A stretch of DNA of 64,000 nucleotides from Oleiagrimonas sp963821885. Lineage in GTDB: Bacteria > Pseudomonadota > Gammaproteobacteria > Xanthomonadales > Rhodanobacteraceae. The notes beneath the pieces were generated by a model, which saw only the letters and a list, made by a program, of their open reading frames with translations, was not told where the DNA came from and did not search any database. The DNA lies in NCBI GenBank assembly GCA_963821885.1, contig CAWGFN010000002.1, positions 248,001-312,000 of the forward strand. The letters run 5' to 3'. Every line of letters starts with the position of its first letter. The stretch's first letter is position 1. Below are positions 1 to 9,229 of the stretch, piece after piece. A program made the translations under genes and the position numbers.

Positions 1-1
1 G

Positions 2-241
2 TTGCAGGGCGCCACGCCGGAGCAGGCCGACTCGCTGCGCCGGGCCATCGAGCACGGCGGCCTGGACTCGCTCGACCGCATCATCGCCGCGATCCGCGAT
101 TCGGGCGCCCTGGAGCGCACCCGCGAGCGCGCGCAGCAGCACGCCGCCGCCGCGCGCGAGGCCCTGGCCGTGCTGCCGGACTCCGAGTATCGCGGGGCCT
201 TGTCCACCCTCGCCGACTACGCAGTCGAACGCACATACTGA
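2..241 (+). CDS. ispB: Octaprenyl/polyprenyl diphosphate synthase, C-terminal fragment
   Basis: This is the last 79 residues of a gene whose 5' part lies outside the window; the TTG at base 2 is an internal codon, not a start. The fragment has the pattern of the C-terminal helices of trans-polyprenyl diphosphate synthases: an AIEHGG segment, an I-AAIRDSGAL helix and a closing ALxxLPDSEYRGAL-LADYAVER segment. The family makes the long prenyl tail of ubiquinone by adding isopentenyl diphosphate units. The DDxxD motifs would lie upstream and cannot be checked. Two ubiquinone hydroxylase genes lie 2 kb downstream on the other strand, which fits but is not an operon. Confidence 0.8.
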   Translation: MQGATPEQADSLRRAIEHGGLDSLDRIIAAIRDSGALERTRERAQQHAAAAREALAVLPDSEYRGALSTLADYAVERTY

Positions 242-271
242 TCAGCATCGCCCGGCCGCCGGCCGGACCGT

Positions 272-1872
272 TCAGGCCAGTGCCTTGCGCAGGGGCTCGA
301 GATGGCTGGCGTACGGCTTCCAGTGGCCAAGGCCGCGGGCGTGGATGGGCTCGCGCACCTGGCTGCTGCTGGGCGTGGCGATCGGTGAAGGATTGCTTTC
401 CGGGCTGAGGCAGGCGTCCTCGATCCCGAGCCCGCAATACTCGAGCACGCCCCGCAGGGTCGAACGCGGATCGCGAACCAGCGCGTCATAGGAGACGTCG
501 AGCATCGCGCCGGGCAGCCGCTCGTGCCAGTGCGTGCAAAGCCGGACATGCTGCCGTTGGTAGTCGGCGACCGCGGCCAGATCATGCCCGACATTGCCGA
601 ATACCGACTTGTAGTTGGAGAAACACACGTCCATCGGGTCGCGCACGAGGTTGAGGATCCGCGCTTGCGGCAAGGCGCGGCGGATGAAGGCGACCATCTG
701 GATGTTCGCCGGCAGCTTGTCGATGTAGAAACCGTGGCCGCCCGCGCGCCACTGGGTCTGCGCCAGATAGCGCCGGCCGAGTTCGCGATAATCGATCTCG
801 CCCTGGCGCTCGATGATCCGGCACATGCCCTGCGACTTGGCCGACGGCTGGTCGGCCACCCAGTGCAACTGGCGCCAGAAATCCACCAGCTCGCCGGCGG
901 CGGTGACCTGCGAATGGCTGGAAAGCACGCGATCGAGCAGGGTGGTGCCGGAACGCGGCATGCCGACGATGAAGATCGGCACCGGGCCCTCGAATGGCGC
1001 CGCATCCGGACGCCCGGGCGCGCTGGTCAGCGGCATCCCGAGCAACGCATCGACCACGGCCGACTCGCCCAGCGCATCGTACGGATTGAGTTCGTGCATC
1101 AGCGCGTTGCAACGCGCCAGCGAGGTCCAGGCCTCGTCATGCCGGCCCAGGTCGTCAAGGACCTTGAAGCGGGCATATTCGAAATCGGCCCGCACGAACT
1201 TGCGCGCCGGGTCGCCGTCATCGACCGGCAGCGCCTGGAGTTGCTGCTACACGTAGGCCAGCCGGTTGTCCTCCGGGGTCTGCTTGCGCAGGTTGACCAG
1301 CACCACGGCCGCATCGCCGCATTGCGGCCAGCGTTCGATGCACGTCTCCAGGGTCCTGCAAGCACCGTCGATGTCGCCGGTGAACTCGATGTCGCCGGTG
1401 AACTGCAACAGCATGGCGTGCATGTGATGGTCGTCCGGATCGTCCGCTCCGGCCGCCAGGGCGCGCTCGATGAGGGCCTTGGCGGGCGCGATCTCGCCGA
1501 CCATGAACCGAAGGTGGGCCTGCGCCAGCAGCAGCTCCGGAGGCGGCTCCGGCGCCTGGGCCAGGAAATCCAGGCACTCGCGCGCGGCCACGACCTCGCC
1601 GATGCTGAGCAGGCGGCGTGCCAGGTCGAGCAACAGCGCCGCATTGGGCGGCAGATGATCGACGGCCTGCAGCAACGGCCGGCTGACCGCCTGGAATTGC
1701 CCCTGCTTCATCAGCAGGTCGGCCAGCTCCAGCAGGCCGGGACATCATCGGGAACACGGGCAATGAGTGCTTCGAGGGCAACCACGGCTTCATCGATCCG
1801 GTTGGATCGGATGCATTCGATGGCGCGTTCGCGCAGCTGACGCGCTTCGTCGGGGGTGATCTTGGCGTTCAT
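272..1872 (-). pseudogene. TPR-sulfotransferase family gene, broken by a frameshift and a stop
   Basis: The gene would encode about 530 residues: N-terminal TPR-like helices, then a sulfotransferase domain with the PAPS 5'-phosphosulfate loop FIVGMPRSGTTLLDR and the 3'-phosphate site LVRDPMDVCFSNY. It is interrupted twice. Near 1728-1745 the frame changes, so VPDDVP must jump to reach GLLELADLLMKQG. At 1247-1249 an in-frame TAG replaces what is probably GAG, since the sense continues with QQLQALPVDDGDPARKF in the same frame. An in-frame 18-bp tandem duplication lies at 1369-1404. The start is taken as ATG 1872 (MNAKITPDEARQ). Related TPR-sulfotransferases are common and often duplicated in Lysobacterales; their substrate is generally unknown. 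A sequencing fault could explain one lesion, but several together favour decay. Confidence 0.75.
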
Positions 1873-1927
1873 CGATGAAGGATATTTGGTGGCCTGCGCG
1901 ATGCTCAAATCCGCGTGCCGTCGGTAG

Positions 1928-3136
1928 TCAGCGTCCGGCGGCGTGGGCCGCGAGGCGGCGCTTGAGTGGGTCCAGACGATCCACCAGGCGCAGGCCCAGG
2001 CCGCGCAGCGAGGTCAGGACCGGTTGTTCCAGCCCATAGAGGCGCTCGATCGCGTCGAAGGACCAGGCATCGATGGCGTCGGCGCTGCGGCGCCGGCGGG
2101 CATAGCGGCGCAGTACCGGCATGCCGCCGATGTCGCGGCCGGCGCGGTGGGCCTCGACCACGGCCTCGCACAACTCGGCCACGTCGCGCAGCCCCAGGTT
2201 CACGCCCTGTCCGGCCAGCGGATGCACCGCGTGCGCGGCGTCGCCGATCAGCACCATGCGCTCGGCCAGGTAGCGTTCGGCCAGCTGCAGGCGCAACGGG
2301 AAGGCCGCGCGCGGCGTGGCCTCGACGACCCGTCCCAGGCGGAAATCACTGGCCACGCCCAGCGCCTCGCGAAAGGCCGCGTCGTCGAGTTCCAGCATCT
2401 GCTGCGCACGCGCCTCGGGCAGGGTCCACACGATCGAACAGCGGCCGTCGTCCAGCGGCAGCAGGGCCAGGGGGCCGCCGGGCAGGAAGCGTTGCCAGGC
2501 GGTGTGTTGATGTTCGCGTTCGAAGCGCACATGGGCGACCACGCCGCGCTGCGCATAGTCGCGCCCGCGGGTGCCGATGCCGGCCATGGCGCGCAGCGGC
2601 GAGGCGGCGCCGTCGGCGGCGACCAGCAGTCGTGCCTCCAGCTCGCGGCCGTCCTCCAGACTGACTCGCGCGCGATCCCCGGAAGCGGCGAACGCGGCCA
2701 CGCGCGCGGGGCATTCGCGCCTCACGCCAGCCTCGTCCAGCGCCTGCCACAGCACGTGCTGGATGAGCCGGTTCTCGACGATCCAGCCCAGGTACTCGCT
2801 GTCGATGTCGGCGGCGTCGAAGTCCATGGACGCGCCATTGGCGGCATCCCATACGTGCATGTGCCGATAGGCGCTGACGCGCCGCGCGGTCATCCCGGAC
2901 CACACATCCAGGCGTGCCATCCATCGCGCCGACGACGGCGCCAGGGCCACCACGCGCAGATCCACATCGTCTCCGGCGTCCCAGGTCGCGGGCTCCCGCG
3001 CCTCGACCACGGCCACCCGCAGGCCCTCGCGCGCCAGCGCCAGCGCGCTGGCCGCGCCGACCATGCCGCCGCCGACGACGATCACGTCCAATGCGTCGCC
3101 GCGCCGTCGACGCTGGCGGTCATCGGCGGCGCTCAC
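1928..3136 (-). CDS. UbiH/UbiF/VisC/COQ6-family FAD hydroxylase (second ubiquinone hydroxylase)
   Basis: A class A flavin monooxygenase of 402 residues, the usual family length. An N-terminal FAD-binding GGGMVGAASA loop lies near residues 17-26, a middle LVAADGAASPLR segment near 165-180, and the GDAAHAVHPLAGQGVNLGLRD signature near 287-307, which binds FAD ribityl and pyrophosphate. These enzymes hydroxylate the aromatic ring of ubiquinone precursors at the membrane. The start is GTG 3136, which overlaps the TGA of ubiH as GTGA, so the two genes are translationally coupled. The intact GDAAH motif separates it from its UbiH neighbour. It could be UbiI-type (C5 hydroxylation) or a broader-specificity enzyme; sequence reading alone does not decide. 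Confidence 0.88.
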   Translation of the reverse strand: MSAADDRQRRRRGDALDVIVVGGGMVGAASALALAREGLRVAVVEAREPATWDAGDDVDLRVVALAPSSARWMARLDVWSGMTARRVSAYRHMHVWDAANGASMDFDAADIDSEYLGWIVENRLIQHVLWQALDEAGVRRECPARVAAFAASGDRARVSLEDGRELEARLLVAADGAASPLRAMAGIGTRGRDYAQRGVVAHVRFEREHQHTAWQRFLPGGPLALLPLDDGRCSIVWTLPEARAQQMLELDDAAFREALGVASDFRLGRVVEATPRAAFPLRLQLAERYLAERMVLIGDAAHAVHPLAGQGVNLGLRDVAELCEAVVEAHRAGRDIGGMPVLRRYARRRRSADAIDAWSFDAIERLYGLEQPVLTSLRGLGLRLVDRLDPLKRRLAAHAAGR

Positions 3137-4344
3137 GGCAGTGGCTCCAGCACGGCGCGCGGCGGCTGGCCGCGATAACCCATGCCGTGGCGCAGCAGGG
3201 TGTCGCGCAGGGGCGGGCATCCGCCGCTGGCCAGCAGGGCCAGGCTGCGCAGCGGCCCCAGCCACGGCGCCGGCAGGCAGGCCAGGCGCACCAGACCATG
3301 GCTCATGGCCATCACGCCCTCGCGATCGGGAGCGCGTCGCGTCGCGTAATCGTGCAGCAGCGCGGCATCCCCGGGATCGGCGGCGCCGGCCACCATCTCG
3401 GCCAGGGTCAGCGCATCGCGCAGCCCCAGGTTGAAGCCCTGCGCGCCGATCGGGTGCACGGTCTGGGCGGCGTTGCCGACCAGCACCGCGCGCGGGCCGA
3501 CCAGGGCCTTCGCCGCGACCCGGCGGATCGGGTGGGCAAAGCGCTTGCCGGGCCGTTGCAGCCGACCCAGGCGCCAGCCGAAACGGCGCTGGGCCAGATC
3601 CAGGTAGTCCGCGTCGTCCAGCGCGGCGACCGCCTCGGCCTCGTCGCCGGCAACGGTCAGCACCAGGCCGGCGCGATCCTCGCCCAGCGGCAGCAGCGCC
3701 ACCGGGCCGGCGTCGCTGAAGCGCTCGTAGGCGCGCCCGTGCATCGGCCTGGAAGGGGTGACGGTGCACACGAAGAGGGTCTGCCGGTAATCGAAGGTGT
3801 CCACGGCAATGCCGAGACGGGACCGCACCGTGGAACCGGTGCCATCGGCGCCGACCAGCAGGCGGGCGTGGATCGTGCGCTGCGTGCCGTCGGCGGCCTC
3901 GATCCGTACCTGCCAGCCCTCGCCCTCCGGATGCAGGTCCTTGAGCGTGGCGGGCGCCAGCCGCCGCAGGCGGTCGCAGGCGTCCAGGCGCTGCTGCAGG
4001 GCATGGCCCAGCTCGCGGGCCGGCAGGGTCCAGCCGACCGCGTCGAGCCCGGCATCGGCGGCGTCGATGCGCGCACTGCCGAATTCGCCGGCGCGACTGA
4101 CGTGGATCTGCCGGATCGCCGTGGCCCCGTCGCGGGCCAGGGGCCACACGCCCAGGCGCTTGAGGCCGTTGACGGTGGCCCGCGCCAGGGCCAGGTTGCG
4201 CTCGCTGTAGCTGGGCGGCGCACCGCGCATCGGCGCCGCGGACTCGACCATGACCGCGTCGACGCCGGCCGCGTCCAGGGCAATGGCCAGGCTGGCGCCG
4301 ACCAGGCCGCCACCGACGATCAGGATGTCCGCTTGCTCGCTCAT
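3133..4344 (-). CDS. ubiH: 2-octaprenyl-6-methoxyphenol hydroxylase UbiH
   Basis: A flavin monooxygenase of 403 residues. The FAD loop ILIVGGGLVGAS is at residues 7-18, a GADGTGSTVRS segment near 160, and the late FAD motif reads VGNAAQTVHPIGAQGFNLGLRD. The NAAQ form in place of GDAAH is typical of UbiH and supports the specific name, which means hydroxylation of the ring position para to the prenyl tail in aerobic ubiquinone synthesis. It is the first gene of a two-gene unit; its stop overlaps the GTG start of the following hydroxylase. The DUF6580-type gene is divergent, with about 100 bp between the two starts. Confidence 0.9.
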   Translation of the reverse strand: MSEQADILIVGGGLVGASLAIALDAAGVDAVMVESAAPMRGAPPSYSERNLALARATVNGLKRLGVWPLARDGATAIRQIHVSRAGEFGSARIDAADAGLDAVGWTLPARELGHALQQRLDACDRLRRLAPATLKDLHPEGEGWQVRIEAADGTQRTIHARLLVGADGTGSTVRSRLGIAVDTFDYRQTLFVCTVTPSRPMHGRAYERFSDAGPVALLPLGEDRAGLVLTVAGDEAEAVAALDDADYLDLAQRRFGWRLGRLQRPGKRFAHPIRRVAAKALVGPRAVLVGNAAQTVHPIGAQGFNLGLRDALTLAEMVAGAADPGDAALLHDYATRRAPDREGVMAMSHGLVRLACLPAPWLGPLRSLALLASGGCPPLRDTLLRHGMGYRGQPPRAVLEPLP

Positions 4345-4442
4345 GCCGTGATGATACCCGCGCCGGCACCGACCTGCGGAACGACACCCGGATGCAGTAT
4401 CCTTGCGTGGTTGTCACCCACCCGGAACCTGGTGCCCCACCG

Positions 4443-5015
4443 ATGCAGCCCGAAGCTTCCCGCCTGATCACCCCACGGAGCATGGTCCTGAGCGGCCTGA
4501 TCGCCCTGGCCGTCGCCGTGCGCCTGCTGACGCACTTCCTGCCCGGCGCGCTGCCGTTCAACTTCTCGCCGGTGATGGCGATCGCGATCTTCGGCGGCGC
4601 CCTGTTCAGCGACCGGCGCGCGGCCCTGCTGGTGCCCCTGACGGCGATGTTCGTGTCCGACCTGGTGATCGGCCTGCACGCGCTGGTGCCGGTGGTCTAC
4701 GGCTGCATGGCGCTGGGCGTGCTGCTCGGTTCGGGCCTGCTGCGCCGCCGCCGCAACCCGCTCCGGGTGATCGTCGCCGCTCTGGGCGGCGCCAGCGGCT
4801 TCTTCGTGATCACCAACTTCTTCGTCTGGCTGACCTCGGGCATGTATGCCCTCAATGCCGCCGGACTGGCCGCCTGCTATGCCGCGGGCCTGCCGTTCTA
4901 CCAGTACGGCTCGCTGCCCGGCACCCTGTTGTGGAGCGGCGTGCTGTTCGGCGCCTTCGCCCTGCTCGGCCGGCGCTATCGCGCCCTGGCCCCCGAGCCG
5001 CTGCCGGCCCGCTGA
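4443..5015 (+). CDS. DUF6580-type integral membrane protein, putative transporter
   Basis: A hydrophobic protein of 190 residues with about five membrane segments; conserved-looking features are the FNFSPVMAIAIFGGALF segment and an NFFVW segment after a GGASGFF turn. I place it in the DUF6580 family, whose members are named putative transport proteins and resemble small-solute S components, with no proven substrate to my knowledge. The start ATG 4443 is chosen because the membrane core follows closely; an upstream in-frame ATG at 4392 would add 17 residues. The gene ends 10 bp before a PduO-type cobalamin adenosyltransferase, so a cobalamin or corrinoid link is possible. That is inference from position only. 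Confidence 0.7.
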   Translation: MQPEASRLITPRSMVLSGLIALAVAVRLLTHFLPGALPFNFSPVMAIAIFGGALFSDRRAALLVPLTAMFVSDLVIGLHALVPVVYGCMALGVLLGSGLLRRRRNPLRVIVAALGGASGFFVITNFFVWLTSGMYALNAAGLAACYAAGLPFYQYGSLPGTLLWSGVLFGAFALLGRRYRALAPEPLPAR

Positions 5016-5025
5016 TCCCGACGCC

Positions 5026-5595
5026 ATGGGCAAGCGCCTGTCGAAGATCTACACGCGCACCGGCGACGACGGCAGCACCGGCCTCGGCGACGGTTCGCGC
5101 GTGGCCAAGGACGCCCCGCGCGTCACGGCCTACGGGACCACCGACGAGCTGAACTGCACGATCGGCTTGGTGCTGGCCTGCGAGGGCGTGCCCGACCCCG
5201 TTCGCGAGGTCCTGGCGCAGGTCCAGCATGACCTGTTCGACCTCGGCGGCGAGCTGTGCATCCCGGGCATGGCGATGATCGACGATGCCGACATCGAACG
5301 CCTGGAACGCCAGCTGGACGGCTTCAATGCCGAGCTGCCGGCGCTGAAGGAATTCATCCTGCCCGGCGGCGGCCTGGCGGCCGCGCACTGCCACCTGGCG
5401 CGCACCGTGTGCCGCCGCGCGGAGCGCGCGACGGTGACCCTGGCCCGGGACGAGGATGTGCGGCCGCAGGCCATCCACTACCTCAACCGGCTGTCCGACC
5501 TGTTGTTCGTGCTGGCCCGCGTGCTGGCCCGCGCCGGCGGTCACGGCGAGGTGCTGTGGCAGCACGAACGGCGCAAGAAACCCGCCTCCCCTTGA
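5026..5595 (+). CDS. Cob(I)alamin adenosyltransferase, PduO type
   Basis: A protein of 189 residues that transfers the 5'-deoxyadenosyl group of ATP to cob(I)alamin, giving coenzyme B12. The N-terminal ATP-binding signature KIYTRTGDDGSTGLGDGSR lies at residues 7-25, followed by a four-helix bundle. The late helix carries AIHYLNRLSDLLFVLAR, whose Arg and Asp are typical of the PduO/MMAB family. The start ATG 5026 lies 10 bp after the stop of the membrane protein. The stop TGA overlaps the TTG start of the next gene. No B12 biosynthesis genes are nearby, which suits salvage of imported corrinoid. Confidence 0.92.
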   Translation: MGKRLSKIYTRTGDDGSTGLGDGSRVAKDAPRVTAYGTTDELNCTIGLVLACEGVPDPVREVLAQVQHDLFDLGGELCIPGMAMIDDADIERLERQLDGFNAELPALKEFILPGGGLAAAHCHLARTVCRRAERATVTLARDEDVRPQAIHYLNRLSDLLFVLARVLARAGGHGEVLWQHERRKKPASP

Positions 5596-6512
5596 TCCGC
5601 CTGTACACGCACCCGGCCTGCCTCGGCCACGAACCCGGCCCCGGTCATCCGGAATCCCCCGCTCGCCTCACGGCGGTGCTCGAAGCCCTCGATCACGACC
5701 GTTTCGCCCGCCTGGACCGGGTCGAGGCGCCGCGCGCCGCGCGCCGCCACCTGCTGCGCGTGCATACCCCGGAACACGTGGCGCGGGTGCTCGAGGCGCA
5801 ACCGGAACCCGCGGGCCTGCGCCTGGACGAGGACACCATGATGTCGCCCGGCTCCGTCGAGGCTGCCCTGCGCGCCGCCGGTGCCGTGGTCGCCGCCGTC
5901 GACGCCGTGATGGAGGGATCCTGCGAGCGGGCCTTCTGCGCGGTGCGCCCGCCCGGGCATCACGCCACCGCATCCCGCGCGATGGGCTTTTGCCTGTTCA
6001 ACAGCGTGGCCGTTGGCGCCGCCCACGCGCTGATGCATCATCGGCTCAAGCGGGTGGCCATCATCGACTTCGATGTCCACCACGGCAACGGCACCCAGGA
6101 CATCTTCGAGCGCGACCCGCGCGTGCTGTATGTCTCCAGCCACCAGGCCCCGCTGTACCCGGGCACCGGCGCGGCCAACGAGTGCGGCGCGGGCAACATC
6201 GTCAACGCGCCGCTGCCGCCGGAAACCACCTCGCAGGAATTCCGCCAGATCTGGGATGGCCTGCTGCTGCCGCGCCTGCACGATTTCCGCCCGCAGCTGG
6301 TGCTGGTGTCGGCCGGTTTCGACGCGCATCGCGCCGACCCCCTGGCGCAGTTGCAACTGGACACCGAGGACTACGCCTGGATCAGCGAGCGCCTGGTGCA
6401 CCTGGCCCGCGCTCACGCCGACGGACGGCTGGTGTCGAGCCTGGAGGGCGGCTACGACCTGGGCGCCCTGGCCGCGGGCGCGTGCGCCCACGTCCAGGCC
6501 CTGATGGACTGA
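5592..6512 (+). CDS. Histone-deacetylase-family (class II-like) deacetylase
   Basis: A protein of 306 residues with the arginase/deacetylase fold. Visible signatures are GHPESPARL near residue 18, RPPGHHA near 120, IDFDVHHGNGTQ near 158 (Zn-binding Asp and His), SAGFDAH near 240 (third Zn ligand) and LEGGYDL near 281. All expected active-site residues are present, so it should be a functional zinc amidohydrolase. Bacterial members act on acetylpolyamines, acetoin-like compounds or acetyl-lysine; the substrate here is unknown. The start is TTG 5592, sharing bases with the TGA of the cobalamin adenosyltransferase gene; no in-frame ATG lies near enough to preserve the conserved N-terminus. Confidence 0.88.
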   Translation: MIRLYTHPACLGHEPGPGHPESPARLTAVLEALDHDRFARLDRVEAPRAARRHLLRVHTPEHVARVLEAQPEPAGLRLDEDTMMSPGSVEAALRAAGAVVAAVDAVMEGSCERAFCAVRPPGHHATASRAMGFCLFNSVAVGAAHALMHHRLKRVAIIDFDVHHGNGTQDIFERDPRVLYVSSHQAPLYPGTGAANECGAGNIVNAPLPPETTSQEFRQIWDGLLLPRLHDFRPQLVLVSAGFDAHRADPLAQLQLDTEDYAWISERLVHLARAHADGRLVSSLEGGYDLGALAAGACAHVQALMD

Positions 6513-6689
6513 CCTCCGGCATCGCGCGCCAGGCGCGCATGCCTGCCGCCCGCGGCCGGTTTCTGCTAGCGTACGCGGGATGTATCGCCGTCCCCGCAGG
6601 ACGGCCTTGCAGGCGCCGGAAGATGGCGCATCGTGCACCGGCACCGACGAGGTACCGAGGGACCACCATCGAATCGAGGAGACCGGCCC

Positions 6690-9104
6690 GTGCCGAGCCG
6701 CCTGCCCGCCCCACCCCGCAGACGCCTGCTGACCCTTGCGCTGGCCCTTGCCGCCGGTGGCATCGCCCACGCCGGCACCGCTCCGGCCCCCGCGAAAACG
6801 CCCGCCGATCCGTCCGGGGAGGCCTTCAAGCCGTGTCCGCTCGGCACCCTGCACTGCGCCAGGCGCCCGGTCAGCTATGCCGCCTGTCGCCCGAACGCCC
6901 TGCTGGATTTCTACACGCCCGGCCTGCCCGCCGACAGCCTCGGTCGCGCGCAGGCCGACACCCAGGTGCGCGCCACCCGGGCCGACAGCGCCGACCGCTC
7001 GGTCTACGTGCTGGACGGCAACGTGCAGCTCAAGCGCTACGACCAGCTGCTGCGCGCCGACCACGTGCGCTACAACGACACCACCACCGCCTACGATGCC
7101 AGCGGCAACGTGCGCTACCAGGACAGCACCGTGCTGCTCTCGGCGCAGCACGTGCAGGGCACCACCCGGCCCGACACCAGCCAGGCCGAGCAGGTGCACT
7201 ACCAGCTGCTCAAATCACGCGGCAACGGCACCGCCGCCCAGGCCACCCTGGTCGACCCCCAGCACAGCAAGCTGCGCGAAGCGACCTATTCCACCTGCGA
7301 TCCGGACAACCGCACCTGGGAATTCCGCGCCAGGAGAATCTCGCTGGACAAGGAAAATGGCGTGGGCGTGGCGCACGATGCCACGCTGCGCTTCCATGAC
7401 GTGCCGTTCCTGTACCTGCCGTACGCCAGCTTTCCCATCGACGACCGGCGCAAGAGCGGCTTCCTGTTTCCGACCTTCGGCAACAGCTCCAATGCCGGGT
7501 TTGCCTACAGCCAGCCGTACTACCTGAACCTGGCGCCCAACTACGACGCCACCCTGACGCCGCGGATATTCACCCAGCGCGGCGTGATGCTCGGCACCCA
7601 GTTCCGCTACCTGACCGCGCTCGGCGCCGGCGAGCTCAATGCCGACTACATGCCGCGCGACAGCGGCGCGGGAACCGACCACACCGGCCTGCCGCGCACC
7701 GGCATCGAGGACGACACCAACCGCTACTACATCGACTTCCGCAACCTGTCGATGATCAACGCGAACTGGAGCTTCAGCGCCAACTACCGCCGCGCCTCGG
7801 ACGTCTACTACTTCAAGGACTTCAGTTCGGACCTGGCGCGCAGCTCGATCAACGTGCTGTCCTCCAATGCCTACCTCAACGGGCACGGCCAGTGGTGGAG
7901 CGCGTCGCTCGGCGTGGACAGCTACCAGAGCGTCAATCCGCAGCTGCCCGACACCCGGCTGCAATACCGCCGCTGGCCGCGTGGCGTGCTGCGCCTGGAC
8001 GTGCCGCTGACGCACGACCTGGACTTCGGCCTGGACAGCGAGGCCGTCGCCTTCCGCCGGGTCGACTCGATCGAGGGCAACCGCTACGACATGACGCCCT
8101 ACGTGAGCTGGTCCCTGGGCGGCAGCTCATGGTTCCTGAAGCCGCGCGTGGCCTACCGCTACACCCGCTACGACCTGCTCGGCGACTACAACCGCTACGC
8201 CACCGGATACACCTTCCCGCAGCGCGCGCCGACCCGCACGACGCCGATCTACAGCGTCGACAGCGGCCTGTACTTCGAGCGCAGCGTGCAGTGGTTCGGT
8301 CACGACTACACGCAGACGCTCGAACCGCGCCTGTATTACCTGTACGTGCCCTACCGCAACCAGGACAACCTGCCGCTGTTCGACACGCGCCTGCTGACCT
8401 TCGACTTCTGGCAGCTGTTCAGCACCAACCGTTTCTCCGGCGCCGACCGGCAGATGGACGCCAACAACCTGACCGGCGCCATCACCTCGCGCCTGCTCGA
8501 TTCCAACGGCAACGAGCTGGCCTCGGCCAGCTTCGGCCAGATCCACTATTTCGACCCGCAACGGGTGCAGCTGACGCCCACCACCGCGGCCACCGACTAC
8601 CGTGGCTCGGCCTATGTCGGCCAGTTCTCCCTGACCCTGTCCGACCGCTGGCGCCTGCAGAGCGCCTACCAGTGGAGCCCCAACACCCGGCACAACCAGG
8701 TGGCCACCGTCGGCCTGCAGCGCCGGGTGGGCGGCGACGGGGTCTTCAACTTCTCCTATCGCTACCGCGACCGCTTCATGGAACAGTTGGACGTTTCCGC
8801 GGTCTACCCCGTATCGCCCCGCTGGCGCCTGCTGGGACGCTGGAACCTGGCCCTGCGTGACACCTATGACCCCGTCAACAATCCCGGCTGGAACCGCGGC
8901 CACCCCAAGACCATCGAGGCCCTGGCCGGCGTCGAGTACGACAGCTGCTGCACCGCGGTGCGCCTGGTCGGGCGTCACTACGTGCGCGACATCCAGGGCA
9001 ACACCGACAACGCGGTCATGCTGGAGATCGAATTCAAGGGCCTGGGCAGCTCGACCCCGGGAACGGAAGCCTTCCTGCAGCGTGCTATTCTTGGCTATCA
9101 GTAA
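6690..9104 (+). CDS. lptD: LPS-assembly outer membrane protein LptD
   Basis: A protein of 804 residues, within the normal LptD range. It inserts lipopolysaccharide into the outer leaflet of the outer membrane with LptE. The GTG start at 6690 is set by an AGGAGA ribosome site 8 bases upstream and is followed by a basic N-terminus and a signal peptide ending near A-H-A-G. An OstA/LptA-like periplasmic domain spans about residues 90-230 (VLDGNVQLKRYDQLLRADHVRY), and the rest is a beta-barrel with many aromatic strand ends. Cys pairs occur early (CPLGTLHC) and late (YDSCCTAVRL), as expected for the disulfides LptD needs. surA follows, as in many gammaproteobacteria. Confidence 0.96.
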   Translation: MPSRLPAPPRRRLLTLALALAAGGIAHAGTAPAPAKTPADPSGEAFKPCPLGTLHCARRPVSYAACRPNALLDFYTPGLPADSLGRAQADTQVRATRADSADRSVYVLDGNVQLKRYDQLLRADHVRYNDTTTAYDASGNVRYQDSTVLLSAQHVQGTTRPDTSQAEQVHYQLLKSRGNGTAAQATLVDPQHSKLREATYSTCDPDNRTWEFRARRISLDKENGVGVAHDATLRFHDVPFLYLPYASFPIDDRRKSGFLFPTFGNSSNAGFAYSQPYYLNLAPNYDATLTPRIFTQRGVMLGTQFRYLTALGAGELNADYMPRDSGAGTDHTGLPRTGIEDDTNRYYIDFRNLSMINANWSFSANYRRASDVYYFKDFSSDLARSSINVLSSNAYLNGHGQWWSASLGVDSYQSVNPQLPDTRLQYRRWPRGVLRLDVPLTHDLDFGLDSEAVAFRRVDSIEGNRYDMTPYVSWSLGGSSWFLKPRVAYRYTRYDLLGDYNRYATGYTFPQRAPTRTTPIYSVDSGLYFERSVQWFGHDYTQTLEPRLYYLYVPYRNQDNLPLFDTRLLTFDFWQLFSTNRFSGADRQMDANNLTGAITSRLLDSNGNELASASFGQIHYFDPQRVQLTPTTAATDYRGSAYVGQFSLTLSDRWRLQSAYQWSPNTRHNQVATVGLQRRVGGDGVFNFSYRYRDRFMEQLDVSAVYPVSPRWRLLGRWNLALRDTYDPVNNPGWNRGHPKTIEALAGVEYDSCCTAVRLVGRHYVRDIQGNTDNAVMLEIEFKGLGSSTPGTEAFLQRAILGYQ

Positions 9105-9229
9105 CGTCCACGCGGGCCCGTTCCCGCGCGCGGCATGACCTATCCCGACACACCGGGCCCGCTTACGGCCGCCCGGCCCATCCCGGCACCCACGAGGTGT
9201 CCCTCGGACCATCCTGGGCTCGATCGCAC

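Noticed and set aside
1928..4561. An 877-codon frame fusing both hydroxylase regions
   Set aside because: Only its 3' half reads as a protein; the first half is an out-of-frame reading of ubiH. The true junction is the GTGA overlap at 3133-3136.
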